Assembly: GCA_020809705.1 (NCBI GenBank)
Contig: CP085834.1
Span: 3,038,001 to 3,102,000 of the forward strand
Origin: Calonectria ilicicola
Taxonomy: Eukaryota > Ascomycota > Sordariomycetes > Hypocreales > Nectriaceae
Direction of reading: 5' to 3'
DNA: 64,000 bases
The position numbers and the translations under genes were made by a program. The notes below the pieces were generated by a model. The model was not told where the DNA came from. It saw only the letters and a list, made by a program, of their open reading frames with translations, and did not search any database. This document shows positions 1 through 12,303 of the stretch, piece by piece; positions within the stretch are counted from its first letter, which is position 1; every line of letters begins with the position of its first letter.

Positions 1-318
1 TTAGACTACAACAATGGGGCCCAGCGTGCAGTGGGGGATTGCCGGTTGGGTGTTGACCCCACCCATACGTATTCAGACCCCTCACAAATATGCTATCTCT
101 CGACTACATTTAAACGAGCCAACTCACCAAGGGAGATGCGCGCAGTCCGTGTCGGAGTTGAGTGCGGTGCAACCGATGATGAAGAAGTCCCATGGATCTG
201 CTCAAGAATGGAAGGGAGTTTGGAATTTTGGTTTTCGGATACAGAGACTATCATTCGGATTATCCCCGAGAGGGAGGAAGAAGAGTCATTTGACCTTCTA
301 CCAGATATGTTTAACTGA
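1..318 (+). CDS. C-terminal exon of an unidentified protein, cut by the left window edge
   Basis: The frame is open from base 1 (Leu-Asp-Tyr-Asn-Asn-Gly-Ala-Gln) to a stop at 316-318, giving about 105 residues. The composition is protein-like: conserved-looking CRLGVDP and EFWFSDTE stretches and an acidic Arg/Glu tail ending FDLLPDMFN. The start and any upstream exons lie outside the window. The pattern resembles the C-terminus of uncharacterised fungal hypothetical proteins, but I cannot assign a domain or function. An overlapping frame starting at 14 looks like a shadow of this exon. Confidence 0.55.
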   Translation, partial: LDYNNGAQRAVGDCRLGVDPTHTYSDPSQICYLSTTFKRANSPREMRAVRVGVECGATDDEEVPWICSRMEGSLEFWFSDTETIIRIIPEREEEESFDLLPDMFN

Positions 319-1093
319 TTGATTTCATACGCAAAATCGAAGATTGAAGATGGAAGTTTTTCCTTTGGGTCGTATAAATGACGAATCTAGCCATCAGATC
401 TTTTTTCTCAACACAGAGCCCTGGGTTCCGCAACACCCACAAGGCGATGTTGGCCGGTCGGCAGAGTTAGGCTGGAACGCCACAAACTCCAGCTCCTTAT
501 ACTTTGCATGTAAATTTGTGTCAAGGGTCTGCCGTGTAAGGCTCACACAGGCACGCCAAGGCAGATCGGATGTCAGAATGGAGACAATAAATGTCGTAAC
601 GCCAAGAAACGCCATCCTTCGTGAATTTTACACGTGTCACACCAACACACGGTGCCATCACAGTTGAGCTTGTAATTGGCTGCTGGTGAATCACACGGTA
701 CACTCATGCAGACTAATTGAACACCGCCTTTATGCAGTCTTTTGCACTTGTGCAACAGCTCACGAATGAAATCCAAACCAGTGTCAAGTTAGGTCCATTG
801 TGCTTATAATTCAGTGAAGGCTTCAACAAGCAGGCATCCTATCATCTTCACATTTGACCTCTCAATGCCCGAAGGCTACGCTAGCGCTTACGCTCGTCTG
901 TACTCGGACTTTTCAAACCTTTCAACCCGTATTCTTCCTTCGAATGCGGCTCAATGGCATCGAAACCATCAGAGCTTTCTACTAGGCACTTATAAATATC
1001 TAGCGTGCCTCGTCTAAATTCCTTCCGTGCTCATCACACTGATGGTCCATCACCAAAGTCAAATTTTCAATCAATCCCTGAATTTCCACCATA
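319..1093. other. Intergenic, upstream of small secreted protein
   Basis: Only short overlapping frames on both strands and no convincing gene. The right end holds the promoter and 5' leader of the gene starting at 1094. Confidence 0.5.
991..998 (+). promoter_or_regulatory. TATA-like element
   Basis: TATAAATA lies 103 nt upstream of the ATG at 1094, a normal spacing for a fungal TATA box. Assignment rests on motif and position only. Confidence 0.4.
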
Positions 1094-1492
1094 ATGAAGA
1101 TCAACACGCTCGCAGTCGCTTTTGCGCTAGCTGCTCCATGCCTTGCTGCACCCATCGCCAAATCTAATGATGTCCCACAACAAGGCCACATCATGATGTC
1201 TCGTGACGAATACCAAGGAATTACCGCCGTCAGGAGATATGCTCAAGTCAGCTCGGATGGCACTTTCTCATCTCCTGGTAACAACGGTGGCATTGATCAG
1301 CAATTTTCCCCAGATCAGTCCTCTCCAGGACGAAATGGACAGAACTCCTCAGGAGATGAATCTTCTCCTGGGAGAAATGGAGAACAGTCCTCTCCGGACC
1401 AATCCTCCTCTGGACGGAACAGCGAACAATCACCGCCTGAGCAGACCTCTCCAGGGGGTGCTGGCAATGGTGGGCAGTCAGCACCACAATAA
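1094..1492 (+). CDS. Small secreted Ser/Pro/Gly/Asn-rich repeat protein
   Basis: Intronless frame of 132 residues. Residues 1-18 form a clear signal peptide (Lys-Ile start, Ala-rich hydrophobic core, cleavage near Cys-Leu-Ala-Ala). A possible Kex2 site (RR) is at 47-48. From about residue 58 the protein becomes a degenerate tandem array of SSPGRNG-like and SPDQ-like units, ending in a Gly/Gln-rich tail. There is one cysteine, inside the signal peptide, so the mature protein is probably disordered. A TATA-like element lies about 100 nt upstream. It is likely secreted; role unknown. It could be a cell-wall-associated or effector-like protein. I recognise no named family. Confidence 0.65.
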   Translation: MKINTLAVAFALAAPCLAAPIAKSNDVPQQGHIMMSRDEYQGITAVRRYAQVSSDGTFSSPGNNGGIDQQFSPDQSSPGRNGQNSSGDESSPGRNGEQSSPDQSSSGRNSEQSPPEQTSPGGAGNGGQSAPQ

Positions 1493-4281
1493 GCGCCTTA
1501 GAAGGGGAAACAGGAAATGCTAGTGTCCAATAGTGAATTATTTCTGGAAACTCTGCGTATGGTTGATATCTAAGGACCAAAGACATATTAGAAGCATAAA
1601 AGCACAGATGAAATACGGCACAACCTGAAAAAAGTATTGGAAGACCCAAAAACAATTTGGCGTTATACTTACGTCTTGAAAGTCATTCTTAACTATAACA
1701 CTAGCTACTCATCGCGATCATAAAACTCACTATGTGGACCAAGGTGCAACGTGAGTTCGAGTTAAATTGTACTTTATCTTGCCATACCAGACTTTCTTTT
1801 TTTTTTAAAAAAAAAAAACAAGTTTTCGTAGCTTTATCATGAAAACAACTGTGAAATGGTTTTCCTTATCGGTACTCCCCACCTTACCTGTATCTCTTCA
1901 ACATGACGTGGAAAGAATCTAGTCATGCTTCAAGATCCACACGAAGTTGGTAAAATCTAAGCTTCCTGGGGGGGAGGCTGTGCACTCCTGGCTGACTCCT
2001 GGAGGCAAAAATAACAAAATGAATTAAACAAAAACAAAAAAAGAAAACGAAATATCATTTACCTAAAATTGAAATTGATCCCTGTGAGAGGACAGTTGTG
2101 GTGGGGCAGACCCTGTAGCAGCGCAATACATTTTTATTGACATGTGTTTTTTGGTTCATCTAATACTGTTTAGAAACGGTAGATATTTCCGTTTTAGGCT
2201 CCATAAGCCTCAAAAAATGAATGTAAGCACCTCTAAAAAATGGGGTGAAAGCATCTACCCATAATAGAGGTTAATCTTTAAAATACAAGTTCTTGACGGG
2301 ATCCTGTATTTTCTAAGGGCTATGGTGGTACGCGATTAAGACACGTGCTAGATTGACTGATGTGTGGGATCCCAATGGAGGCGTGTTTTGACTTTGATCT
2401 GGGGAAAGCTATGGCAAGGCAATCTCATACACTACCCAAATCTCAAAAACTAGCTGCGTGACTGGAAACCCGAAAGTAAAATTAGCTCTTTCTTTTTTCA
2501 AGTTCCGAGTCCTTTCAATTCTTTTAAAAATAAATTTAGGCAAACCGAGAGGGGATCATTCTGGAAGCTTCTCGGTGGGTTTGTCGTCAATCAATTTAGA
2601 AGTTCAGGTGTAGGGTGGATTCTGTTATTTGGCGTTTTCCTTAAATGCTATTGGTTTTTACCTGACGTACGGTCGAGAGGTTGTCCGATGTGACGACAGT
2701 GATGTCGAGAAGTTGCGGTAATAATGAAAGCACAAGATAATGAGGCTAATCCAGTGTTGAATTAATTTGATAGCTATGATTAGAAAGGAATACTCGAAAA
2801 AAAAGAAGAAAACAAATTAAAATTAGCTCTGGTTCTTCTCGCGCTTAGATCATGGTGCGCTAATTGAAATTACGATAAAATCCTCAACACAGCAATGGTG
2901 CGAATCGCCCGTCTCACTGCTCTCATATCTGACTTGGCTAAATAAAGCGATATTTTACGAACATTTCCGTCATAATGATCTCAAGAACACTGCCTCCATC
3001 ATGGCCTGAGATATGTTTACGATCTTACCAGTAATCTAGCCCCACTGTAGGAATTCTCCCTGGTCGTCCCCCTGCAGATGGCTGCTACCAGTGAGAGGCT
3101 GGTGTTACTTAGCGCACTTTAGCGGATTCCTCACGCTGCAGAGGAGGCACATATCAAGATGAGATTTTAGAAACAATGCTTCACCGGGCTGGTCCTGGTC
3201 GGGATTGCAGCGTCATTTTATTTGTTTGAAACGAAGATCCAGTTTGTGGGGACATGACCGCAGCTGAGTTGAAATTACTGAGCGATGTTCCGACAAGCCT
3301 GAGCAAAGACCAGTAAAAGGTCGAGTTGCACTGTGAGGGGTGGGGCGTTATACGAGAGCGAATGACCAAGGAGGAGGCGGGGCAGCCAAAAGAGAAACAT
3401 CAATTATTACCGCAATTGGTAACTGGCGATGCCAGGAGTTGTCAGCCTTATGTAGGGCTCTGCATCTAAGTCATGTGGGTTTATTTTAGGTCACTGGAGA
3501 ATGAATTTGTTGCTCATCAATGGATTCAGATGAAGGTCGACCAAACGTCTCTGACCTGCGGGCTCAGGTCCCGGTTTGCTAAATTGGACACAAATGACTT
3601 ATGTTTCGGCAGATATATGAAAGATTTTCAAGGGAGAATTTAAGACAATGGGCATAAGGGTACGAGTTATGCATTCAATGGTGTGGGTGAGGAAAGTGGT
3701 TATAGCTTCAGTTTCAAACCCCTGTGTCAGCGGCAGAATCGGCAGCTCCCGAGTGTCTAACTAAACTAGGCCATGGGGCACTGGATAACTAGGGATGGTG
3801 CCAGCGAAGTAGGCCCACTTCGGAGGTTTCCACATCCAGAATACGTGTATGGCACAGTAGTTGAAAGTAACATAGCCCACCTCGGCGAGTACTGTTTACG
3901 GTTAGGCGATATGTTTGCTCTCCACAAAAGCACCGCATTTTTTAGCTACAGAAGTGGAAGATGGGAAAGTGACCTCAAGAAGTGAGATACAGCCAGTTTC
4001 GTCAAAATATACGACGAAAGCGACCGTTCTAATTATGTAACAAGCTACGATTTAGTTCTGGCCTGATTAAAGTTAGTTATCAAATATCTTATACTTACCA
4101 GAAACGGAAAATCCAAAAATAGGGTTTTGGGGATATATAAGTGTCGGATGCCACTTGATGAAATAACACTCTTCATCCACTCAAACCATTCCATCCTCCT
4201 CCATCACTCTACTAGATTTCACAATCTATAAACTACATAGATATTTCACATCTACAACTTTGGTATTTCAAATCCATCACC
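1493..4281. other. Long intergenic stretch without a supported gene
   Basis: No convincing coding sequence in 2.8 kb. It holds a T10/A12 homopolymer palindrome at 1797-1818 and the promoter of the Hce2-type gene at its right end. Short frames at 3181-3369 (minus) and 3773-3985 (plus) have no recognisable features. Confidence 0.5.
4134..4140 (+). promoter_or_regulatory. TATA box of the Hce2-type gene
   Basis: TATATAA lies about 140 nt upstream of the ATG at 4282, followed by a CT/CA-rich leader typical of highly expressed fungal genes. Motif and position only. Confidence 0.4.
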
Positions 4282-4719
4282 ATGCAGATTTCCACCTTTG
4301 CCTTTCTTACCTCCCTTTTGGCTATCGTCGGGGCCGCTCCCACCACACCCAAGGAGGAAAGCAACCCTCTGATGAAGCGAGGAGAGGACAAATGTGGAGA
4401 CTCCACCTTTGTAAACCAGAGCTCTGGAGGTTCTCCTACTGTTTCTGACTGCCGACAAATCGCAACCAACATTGCCAGCGGCGGTACCTGGGTTATTTCT
4501 GATGCCAGATTGGTCGCTTCCTACGGAACTTGTGCCTTTGGCGTCATGTCAAAGCCTGCTTACGTGGCCGTCATTGGAAACCAGGATATTATTGATCTCA
4601 TCAACGATTCCATCTCCCGATTTGAGTGGGAAGGCCTTGTCGGTTCCAAGGGTGACATGTCCTGCTCCGGTTACTTCACCGGCTCTACCACCATTTCTTG
4701 GGGTATCTACCACACTTAA
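4282..4719 (+). CDS. Hce2/Ecp2-type putative necrosis-inducing secreted protein
   Basis: Intronless, 145 residues. A signal peptide (about 1-19) is followed by a short pro-region ending in a Kex2-type KR at 32-33. The rest matches the Hce2 pattern (homologues of Cladosporium fulvum Ecp2): an N-terminal CGDSTF motif, a Ser-Gly-Gly-Ser-Pro stretch, a Cys after Val-Ser-Asp, then SYGTCAFGV in the middle and a late Cys. The four cysteines are C38, C57, C84 and C128, fitting two disulphides; N45 (NQSS) is a possible glycosylation site. Family members are extracellular proteins, and some act as effectors in plant-infecting fungi. Length and cysteine spacing look complete. Assignment is by motif recognition; the role here is inferred. 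Confidence 0.85.
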   Translation: MQISTFAFLTSLLAIVGAAPTTPKEESNPLMKRGEDKCGDSTFVNQSSGGSPTVSDCRQIATNIASGGTWVISDARLVASYGTCAFGVMSKPAYVAVIGNQDIIDLINDSISRFEWEGLVGSKGDMSCSGYFTGSTTISWGIYHT

Positions 4720-5127
4720 GATCTACGAGATACTTTTCAACTTTCTGAGTATTGGAATAGAGGATTTATTACGTCTATACGGGTCATGAATGGATATCGG
4801 GTCGGTCCTTACCTTACGGAAACACAACTCCAGGGAGCTATGGGAAGTCTAACCTCTGTATATATGCCCTGAATACATAGACAACCTCACTCCTTAGATT
4901 ACGACACAGTTCGAACTTTCAGCTTCAATATATATACTTGATTTTCTTGTGACTTCATCATACACTCCTGCATTTGACAAGGCTCGCTTTGGGACCTAGC
5001 ATAAAATTGCAGCATGTTTTAAAGAACTGACCCTCAAAACAAGCGCATCGATGTTAATAAATCAGACAGCAAAAGATGTTTAGTAATTTCTATTTCTCGC
5101 CTTGCTCCCTCGCCATAAGTAATGATT
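4720..5127. other. Intergenic between convergent genes
   Basis: Holds the 3' ends of the plus-strand Hce2-type gene and the minus-strand HET-like gene. No further gene seen. Confidence 0.5.
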
Positions 5128-8100
5128 CTATTGTCCCACTATATCTTCATCATCATTTAATCGAATACTTTGGTCTGGTCTTTTTAACTCATGCACAAAA
5201 GACTTTATGGTGGCCAGATGATCGTATCCCCAAAAGAGTCCAAGAACAGTCATGTTTGCCAAAGTGAAGATTATGGAAAAGCGGTCAGCAACTATATACC
5301 GCAAATAAACACCGAGGCCTACGCCTCCAAGTGAGAGCGACAGAGCTGTTAATGCCTCTGTCCATGTAGTGGCTAAACGAATGCATGCGATCCATATTAC
5401 TTTATTTCGCATATTAGCTTTGAAACTTGGCTCCCAGATGGAATTTTGCCATACGTACAAGGGAGGATCAACTGGGTTATTCTCACAAAGGCTGTTAAAA
5501 AGCTAGCCAAGATCATTGGTACTTCGCCATGCCAAAAGATGAGAATCGGAAGCGACGGCATAGAAAGCATAGCCATTGTTTCAACTGTGAACCGTTAGAA
5601 ATGCTGCATTGAGAATTCATTATATGCTTACCAATCATCTCTGGGAACTGATACAAAAAGGATCCAGCAAAAATGGCTGTTAATAAGAGGATTGACTCTT
5701 CCAATTTGTTAAAGCTTGACGACCCGTTTCCAAGGAATGCACTCGAGACGGAGATGCTGAATATGGTCGCACATTGAACATATTTAAGATAGCATAGCTA
5801 ATTGGCCATTTAGTTTAGATGAAACAAGCAAAATTAGGATTCTTTTCAACTCACTCTTCGGTTACGCCAAGCTGGGACCACAGTGTCGGGACCGAACTTG
5901 AACGTGGAAGCTTCATGGGAATAAATTAGCTTATCGGAGCCGGAGAGCCAGGGCACCTCGTGTGGACGCCCGATGATCGACGAATCAATCATTCCAAAAT
6001 ACAAGGAGGATATGCCAAAGATGATTATCTCCAAAATTTCGGAATACTGTGGTCCGATGCGTCCGTAGATAAAGTATTTGCAGTAATATCTACCACGGCA
6101 AACAAAGGGCCAGATCAGAAGACGAAGGGGTATTTCTTTTAGTGAGTACCAAGACCACACGTAACTGATAAATACATATGCGATGATTCCATCTGGGAAA
6201 CCCATGAATATCGTGATTTTATGGGTATTATAGTAGCCGGACAGTGGGAACACAAAGTAAATGATCCACATAATTCCTAGAAATTAGTGTCAGCTCAAAA
6301 TTCATAGATCTGCATGACCAAACCTACCATTCAATAAAGCAATCCGTGGAAAGATTCGGTGTATAGATACGTAACGTATCAGAATCATCGAAGGCAACTG
6401 TGCTGCTATAAAAGCAATGTAATAGTACTTGAACCAATCCAGCTTTCGTTCATCAACCTCGTCCATTAAGAAAATTGGCATTCTGACAGACGTAGCCACC
6501 TTTCATTCTGTTAGCAAATCCTTTACGATTTTTCGTCGTAATATCCTTACCATAAGAATGCAAAGGAATGCAAACTCCACTTTCCAAGTTCTAGCTTTAG
6601 TGCCGATAGCTCCAGCTTCAATGATTGCGTCCTGATCGGATCTCTGAGTAGGATTCAAACCCCTCTCATTAGGTGAAGACACGGGAGAAAAGCGCAATCT
6701 TTTAACAGGATACATTCTTTCAATGTCATCGGCAGATAGTCTTACCACACCCTGTCGGTGGTATGTATCCATTTTCCAATCATATGAGCATAATAATCCT
6801 CGTACCATATTACCCTCTCTAGCACAAGTAAATAAAGCCACAGGAGGTGACTTTGCTCGAAGATGAGTAACAGTCTTTGAAAATGTATCCACAATGGTAA
6901 AAGGATAATCCTCTCGCGAGCTATCTTCATCAGATTGATTGTCGTTATACCGCCCAAGATTTGGTGCGAGAGTGAACTCTCCAGACTTGGAACCGTAAAG
7001 GTGCTTTTCGATCGTCCCGGTATTAATAAAACCTTCAAATCCAACTAGACGCGGTTTCTGGTCTTTTCTTTTCGTCTGTCTATAAAAGAAATAGAAAACT
7101 ATTGGCAAAAGAAGCGCCGAGTGAGTGAGTGTTCTTGTCCAAGAGGGCCACACAGCTTCACCGGCGTTGAAATTAGCAGCGAGCATTTCAAACAGCCAAC
7201 ATAGAAGAGATAGATACATATAAACCCAGAATACTGCGCCAGAGTCTCTGGTAAAATAACTTAAAAGGGTATCCTCTTTTTCAAAGATCGGCACAGAATG
7301 GTCAAAATCGCTCCACTGAATTGTAGCTCCATGGACACCACTTAAAATGACGGCATCGGAATCCAGTACTTCCGATATATGACACGTGGGATAAATGCCA
7401 TTGAGCCTAGCTCCCCAGTAGTCCTTAATGTCATACCACGGAGTATTTGATCCTGGATTGTATAGACATATTAATCGCTCCAAGAATGCACTGCTTTCAC
7501 CAGCTAGTGAGAGCTTCGCAAAAGCCTGGAAGCTTGAGTCTGTCTTGTTGACTTTTGGTCGGTTTTTCTGTGGCAAGAGACCCATAATTGAATATGCAAT
7601 ATCTCCTCCACTAAATTGATCAGTCTTTCGCTTTGAAAAACATGCAAGAGCAGCTTCAATTAGATGGAATTGTGTGAGCACGGCAGAGCCTTCGAAGTGG
7701 TTGACAAGTTCGTTGACTTCTTCCGCATCGTCCCAAGCTCTAGCCACAAAATTTCGCTTTGCCATTGCCTTTGGTTTTGAAGAATCTCCCAAAACAAATA
7801 CCTTTATCCTATGTTCGCCAGGACAAAGCAACAGCTCTGGTAATGTCCAAAGCCGTGAGCCCCATTCCCTTAGCCATAGCGTTTTATGTTGGGGTTGGTA
7901 GTCTGGGTATGCCGTATTTGACCGTATTGCTTCGGCCTTGACAGAAGCCAGTGGCCCAAGAGCAATAATCATCGAATGCGCGATTCTAACGACGTCGCCG
8001 ATGCGGTAGACATCATCACTACCGCTGGAAGCTCGGGCTACCCCGTCAGTGTCTCGTATACATTCAAAATCAATCCAGAACGCTTTCTTTCCAGCTTCTC

Positions 8101-9032
8101 TAGCAGCATCAACTCCCCAGTCCGTAAGAATCTTCCGATCGCGATGAGCTAATTCTTTATTCGCAGTTCTAATTTCTTCGCTGGGGTATGTGAACCGATT
8201 AATCTCTTCATCAGTGGCGACTCTAAAATGCATTCGAGTATATGAGACAAAAACGAATTCAAGATCCACGTTATCTCCATGCTCGTTAATATAATCTGAT
8301 ACGTTGATCGTCTCGTATTGGTGTGTGTCAAAGTCGCGGATAAGGCAAAGATGTCGGGCTGGAAGAAACGTTGATGCACCATGAGATCGATCATTTCTCA
8401 AAAGCGATGCTGAATCCGGCTGGGCTATTTCAGGCAAAGAGAGGGGTGATTGCAATCGGATTGGATCCAGATATGACTGTCTGCTTTGAGCTGAGTTGTG
8501 CGTTTGCAAACCAGAAGATTCTCCTGTATGCGCAGCATTTTTATTGCATTTTACCTCCTCATATTTAGGATCAGATTTATGCTTCTGGAAGAAAGCAGCT
8601 ATGGGCATGATACCAAATTCAGTGCTGCACATCTGTAATTACTTCCATGTTAAACAGCCGTCATGAAAAAGCATACTAGGATCTTACTAGAAACATCACG
8701 GTCGGAAGTGCAACCGTTAATTTGACGAATGCCAGACTGACGGAGCTCGGAGTCAATACACGATCGGTGCTACCTTCTTTCCTCGTTCCAGACAAGGCCC
8801 AGTTCATAACGTGGAACGTTGATGGGACGCGCGAAGGTGGTTTTCCCAGACGAAGCCATTTGGAGGTTTCTTGGAGGTGACAGGGATCCTCAAAACTGTA
8901 GGTGACTAAAGGGATGATCTTGCCATCCGACGACCTCACGCACTTTTGATAATCAGGATCAGGCCGTTCATCGTCCGGAATCACTGGATGGATTGTAGCT
9001 GTCGCCTCGGGTGGCGCTTGTTGATCTGCCAT
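5128..9032 (-). CDS. HET-domain-like multi-pass membrane protein (7 exons)
   Basis: Joined exons 9032-8688, 8632-6551, 6499-6328, 6276-5855, 5797-5632, 5584-5459 and 5399-5128 give 1194 codons plus stop. All six introns are GT-AG, 47-59 nt, most with a clear CTAAC/CTGAC-type branch point. Residues 243-247 (FVSYT), about 300-303 (FWID) and about 368-383 (an LREWGSRLWTLPEL run) match the order of a diverged heterokaryon-incompatibility (HET) domain. The N-terminal exon ends in a hydrophobic segment. The C-terminal half contains many hydrophobic segments, so it should be an integral membrane protein. HET domains act in non-self recognition and cell death in fungi; membrane-bound relatives are poorly characterised. 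Canonical HET residues are only partly kept. The last two introns are the least certain part of the model. Confidence 0.75.
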
Positions 9033-9864
9033 TTCGGATATCCACGATGATACGCGCGCTGAAGGCCAATAGGAAATCTGAGTTTGATGGATTGAGTCAA
9101 TTAAATAACTGATCTTGATGATGACGTGTTGTATGGACTCTGTTCCAACTCAGCCGCAATGTATGCATGGCTGAGAGGATGAGCCTTCGCCACCATCTGC
9201 ACGGACGTTTACCGCTCGAGGATTGACACTCGAAATTCCAATTGATTGGCACGGTAAGCTCTCAATAATCTTAAAAGTTCAGCTCTGATGCAGCCAAGCC
9301 TCCTGTCGCGAATCCCTGCATAGGTGCCTAGCTAGTGAAACTGGTCCATGTCGCAAGAGTCCCGGCCAAGACCCGATACCACGAATGGACTCTGATGGAG
9401 CGATATTGTAATCACAGATACATATATACCAGAACTATTTCCTGGCGATTCCAATCCATGTATTACTAGACTTTGCCTTTTTTTCTTGCCGCATTCATGC
9501 CTGTTCTTGGTGCGGATCAGCAGGACGCGTTCCTCAGCCCCACCCGATGGGCTACCCTACATCTCACACTTAATCTGTTTGTTGATGGAACATTCTGGCC
9601 TATTAATTACAAAAGTTTTATACGTGATGTTAAATTCTATTCAAGATATGCTTGTTTTTATTTAAAACGGTTTATCAAAATGATATAATATCGTCGATCG
9701 AGCTTCCTAACATTCTCTCCTGTAAGTGTGTACGCAACTCGTACCCTTCGAGGTGGGCTGGCGGATGGTCTAAGCTCTGGTTGTGTAGGGATAAAATACA
9801 AGATTAATAACATGGTATGAATGGAAAGTTGACCTCTTAGGATATTTAGTATCGCACGTCTATC
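9033..9864. other. Intergenic
   Basis: Upstream region of the HET-like gene and 3' flank of the next gene. The short frame at 9473-9688 lacks a proper ATG context and looks fortuitous. Confidence 0.5.
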
Positions 9865-10496
9865 TCAAATGCGCGATTTGATTACTTTTCGTGATGGTTG
9901 CAAAAAGGTAAAGATGCCAAGCTCATTGCCCATGAATGGTTGAATTATCTTTGCAATCTCGCAATCTTGGCTTCTTGGTTGATTTTCTCCTTCAATGAGT
10001 GGCTCAAACTTCATTTGGTAGGCAATGGGAACCAAAATCTTAGATTTGCCTCCCGTACCCAAGACGCCAGACAAAACATTTTATCAAGTTAGAGATTAAT
10101 CTTACTTGATAGGCAAAAAATTCGAAAGGGGCATTTTTAAGACCTTCATGAGATAATGAAAAGTTTAGCGGCCCTAAGGCGATGTTTAAAGATGGCCACC
10201 ATGCATAATCAATGTGGCGTTTTAATACAGACAGTGCAGCATCAATGATGGGAATCGAAGGCTGCAGCGTATTATTAGCACGTGCGTAAATTTGCAATTA
10301 ATTAAATCTAATGAGAAACGATTTGAAGTCTGTCACTGCACCAATCTGATGTACTTACACGATAAGGATTTATTGTGCGACACGACGAATTTGGTAGACC
10401 AGAGTTAACATCTCCAAATCTTGTCGGGGCAAGGATGTCATCGATGGCGAAGGCTAGTGCAAAAAATATGACGGCTGTCCTTGCTTTTATTTCCAT
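9865..10496 (-). CDS. Candidate secreted protein, three exons
   Basis: Exons 10496-10359, 10261-10106 and 10038-9865 join to 155 residues. Intron 1 is 97 nt (GTAAGT donor, GCTAAT branch, CTGCAG acceptor). Intron 2 is 67 nt (GTAAGA donor, CTAAC branch, AAG acceptor). Residues 1 to about 23 resemble a signal peptide (Lys/Arg start, then AVIFFALAFA). The mature part is 130 residues with few cysteines. Three short frames link in phase through plausible splice sites, which supports a real gene, but I recognise no domain. It could be an orphan or effector-type secreted protein. The second acceptor is the weakest point. Confidence 0.5.
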
Positions 10497-12303
10497 TGCG
10501 GCGGTTTGGCAGACGTTTAACGAGAGAGTTGACTAAGGCTGTGAGGAACGCAGAAGACTTTTTAAAATTTGGACCGTTTTTTCTACACCGATTACAATGT
10601 TCCAAAGGAAGTAAATGGCATAATCAAAACTATTTATTTCCACCGTAGTGCGACACGGCATAGTTAAATACGACACGCCGAGACACGGCAAAAAAACGGC
10701 ACGAGATGATTTGTGCTGGACGGTACATCACACGAGGCGAGCGAGATGGTGATACCTCTGCAATTGGTATTAGAAACATGTTTCATGAGGCACACGTAAC
10801 TCTAGGGCGAAAAATCTTGCACAAAACAACATAAAAACAAAGACCAACATTGAAACGGAGGTGTAAACTTTCTTGGTTCCCTAGCTCGAGAGTTCCGTCT
10901 CCATCATGGTGGCCGAAAATATTCACCGGCTGACCTAAGAGCAAAGCCTTTTACCTTCGCTGTTATGAAGAGTTTTTTTTATTGATTTTATGGGCTTCGT
11001 ATAAGGAAATTTGGTCGGGATATGTTATTTTGATTTGGTGACGAAAATAGTTCGTGTGTGAAATGCGTCATTGCACGTACACTTGGGCATTGATAGCGGA
11101 TCACATGCGGTGGAAGAGCCTCGGGAGTAGAGATTTCGGATTCCTTCAAGATTACTCACACTCAAGTGCACTGCTGTATAATACACCAATGAAAGACTTT
11201 GGGCTGGATGTCTTGTTCGGGTTTAATTTCAGTTTCTCAGACAATCCCCCACATGGTGTGTTCCTAACATCAAAACCCACCTCATTTTGCACCTCATAAC
11301 TTATGGATTGAAGCGCTAAGGTGAATAGTAGATAGTAGTTTACGGATCTGAAGCCATTTTAGGACGTGATGGTAGGTATGGAGAGATAGTGTCTCATTTA
11401 GGAACACTGGGTATCAAGTTTAGTCTACCTCGATAATTCCCTAAAAGATTAATCTCATCTACCCTATTTGGAGTTGGCCACATTACTCTAGTCGGTGTCA
11501 AATGACGCTACATTTTTTTACCATGTGCTTTTCACAGAACACAATGTGTAGTCACTCTATTATTCTGTCCGCAGCAAATTTGGCAAATTCTGCCTATGGC
11601 TGCTATGTCGGTGTATGATATGCTCTCTCCGTACGATGTAAGTTAAAAGTCTAGCTTGTGATTCATTTGTAGATGCCTTGTATACAACAGAGCAACACCC
11701 CAGCAATAACCCAATGCTATGCTATACCAGAGTTGTCGGCTTATTTCCCATTGTTTCCGATTTTATTCCATTTGATGTTCTCGACCGAAGTAAACATTGA
11801 TTTGAGTTCAATAGGCTCGCTCCCAGTGGTATTTTGGTTCAGATTCGGAAGCAAGGCTTGACCCCTGACTTGGTGTTCTGGTCGCTCAGTGTTGGGGTTA
11901 TGGTTACTAGCGTGAACTCAATCAAACGCGGATGCCCATTTTTGTCGCTACTTGATTGGACACGTGGTTTAAGCCCGCCAAGATACAATCAGCGTATATA
12001 GATGTTTCCAGATCAATGCGACCTGCTAATGGTCATTTTTGCTTCAGAAAAGGCCAAACATGAGAATGGCGGCCTTCGGCGTAATTCCAATTGCTTGCTC
12101 CTTAAAACTGGGCGATTGTCCGTCACACTTCGCTACTCTAGACCAAGAGTGGCTAGACGAAGCCCAAGCGCGGGCGTAGCCCCCTATTTCCTCAAACCTA
12201 ATCAGGTATCCCCCACACTAACTGAATATAAGGGTGGAGGTGCCCAGTTCTGTTTGTGGGCTGGAGGAGGGATCCACTGGAGTCATCCAGAAGGAAGCGA
12301 AAC
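10497..12303. other. Intergenic, divergent promoter region
   Basis: No convincing gene in 1.8 kb. Frames such as 11054-11299 and 12002-12388 lack recognisable features; the latter overlaps the presumed 5' leader of the Zn2Cys6 gene. Confidence 0.5.
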
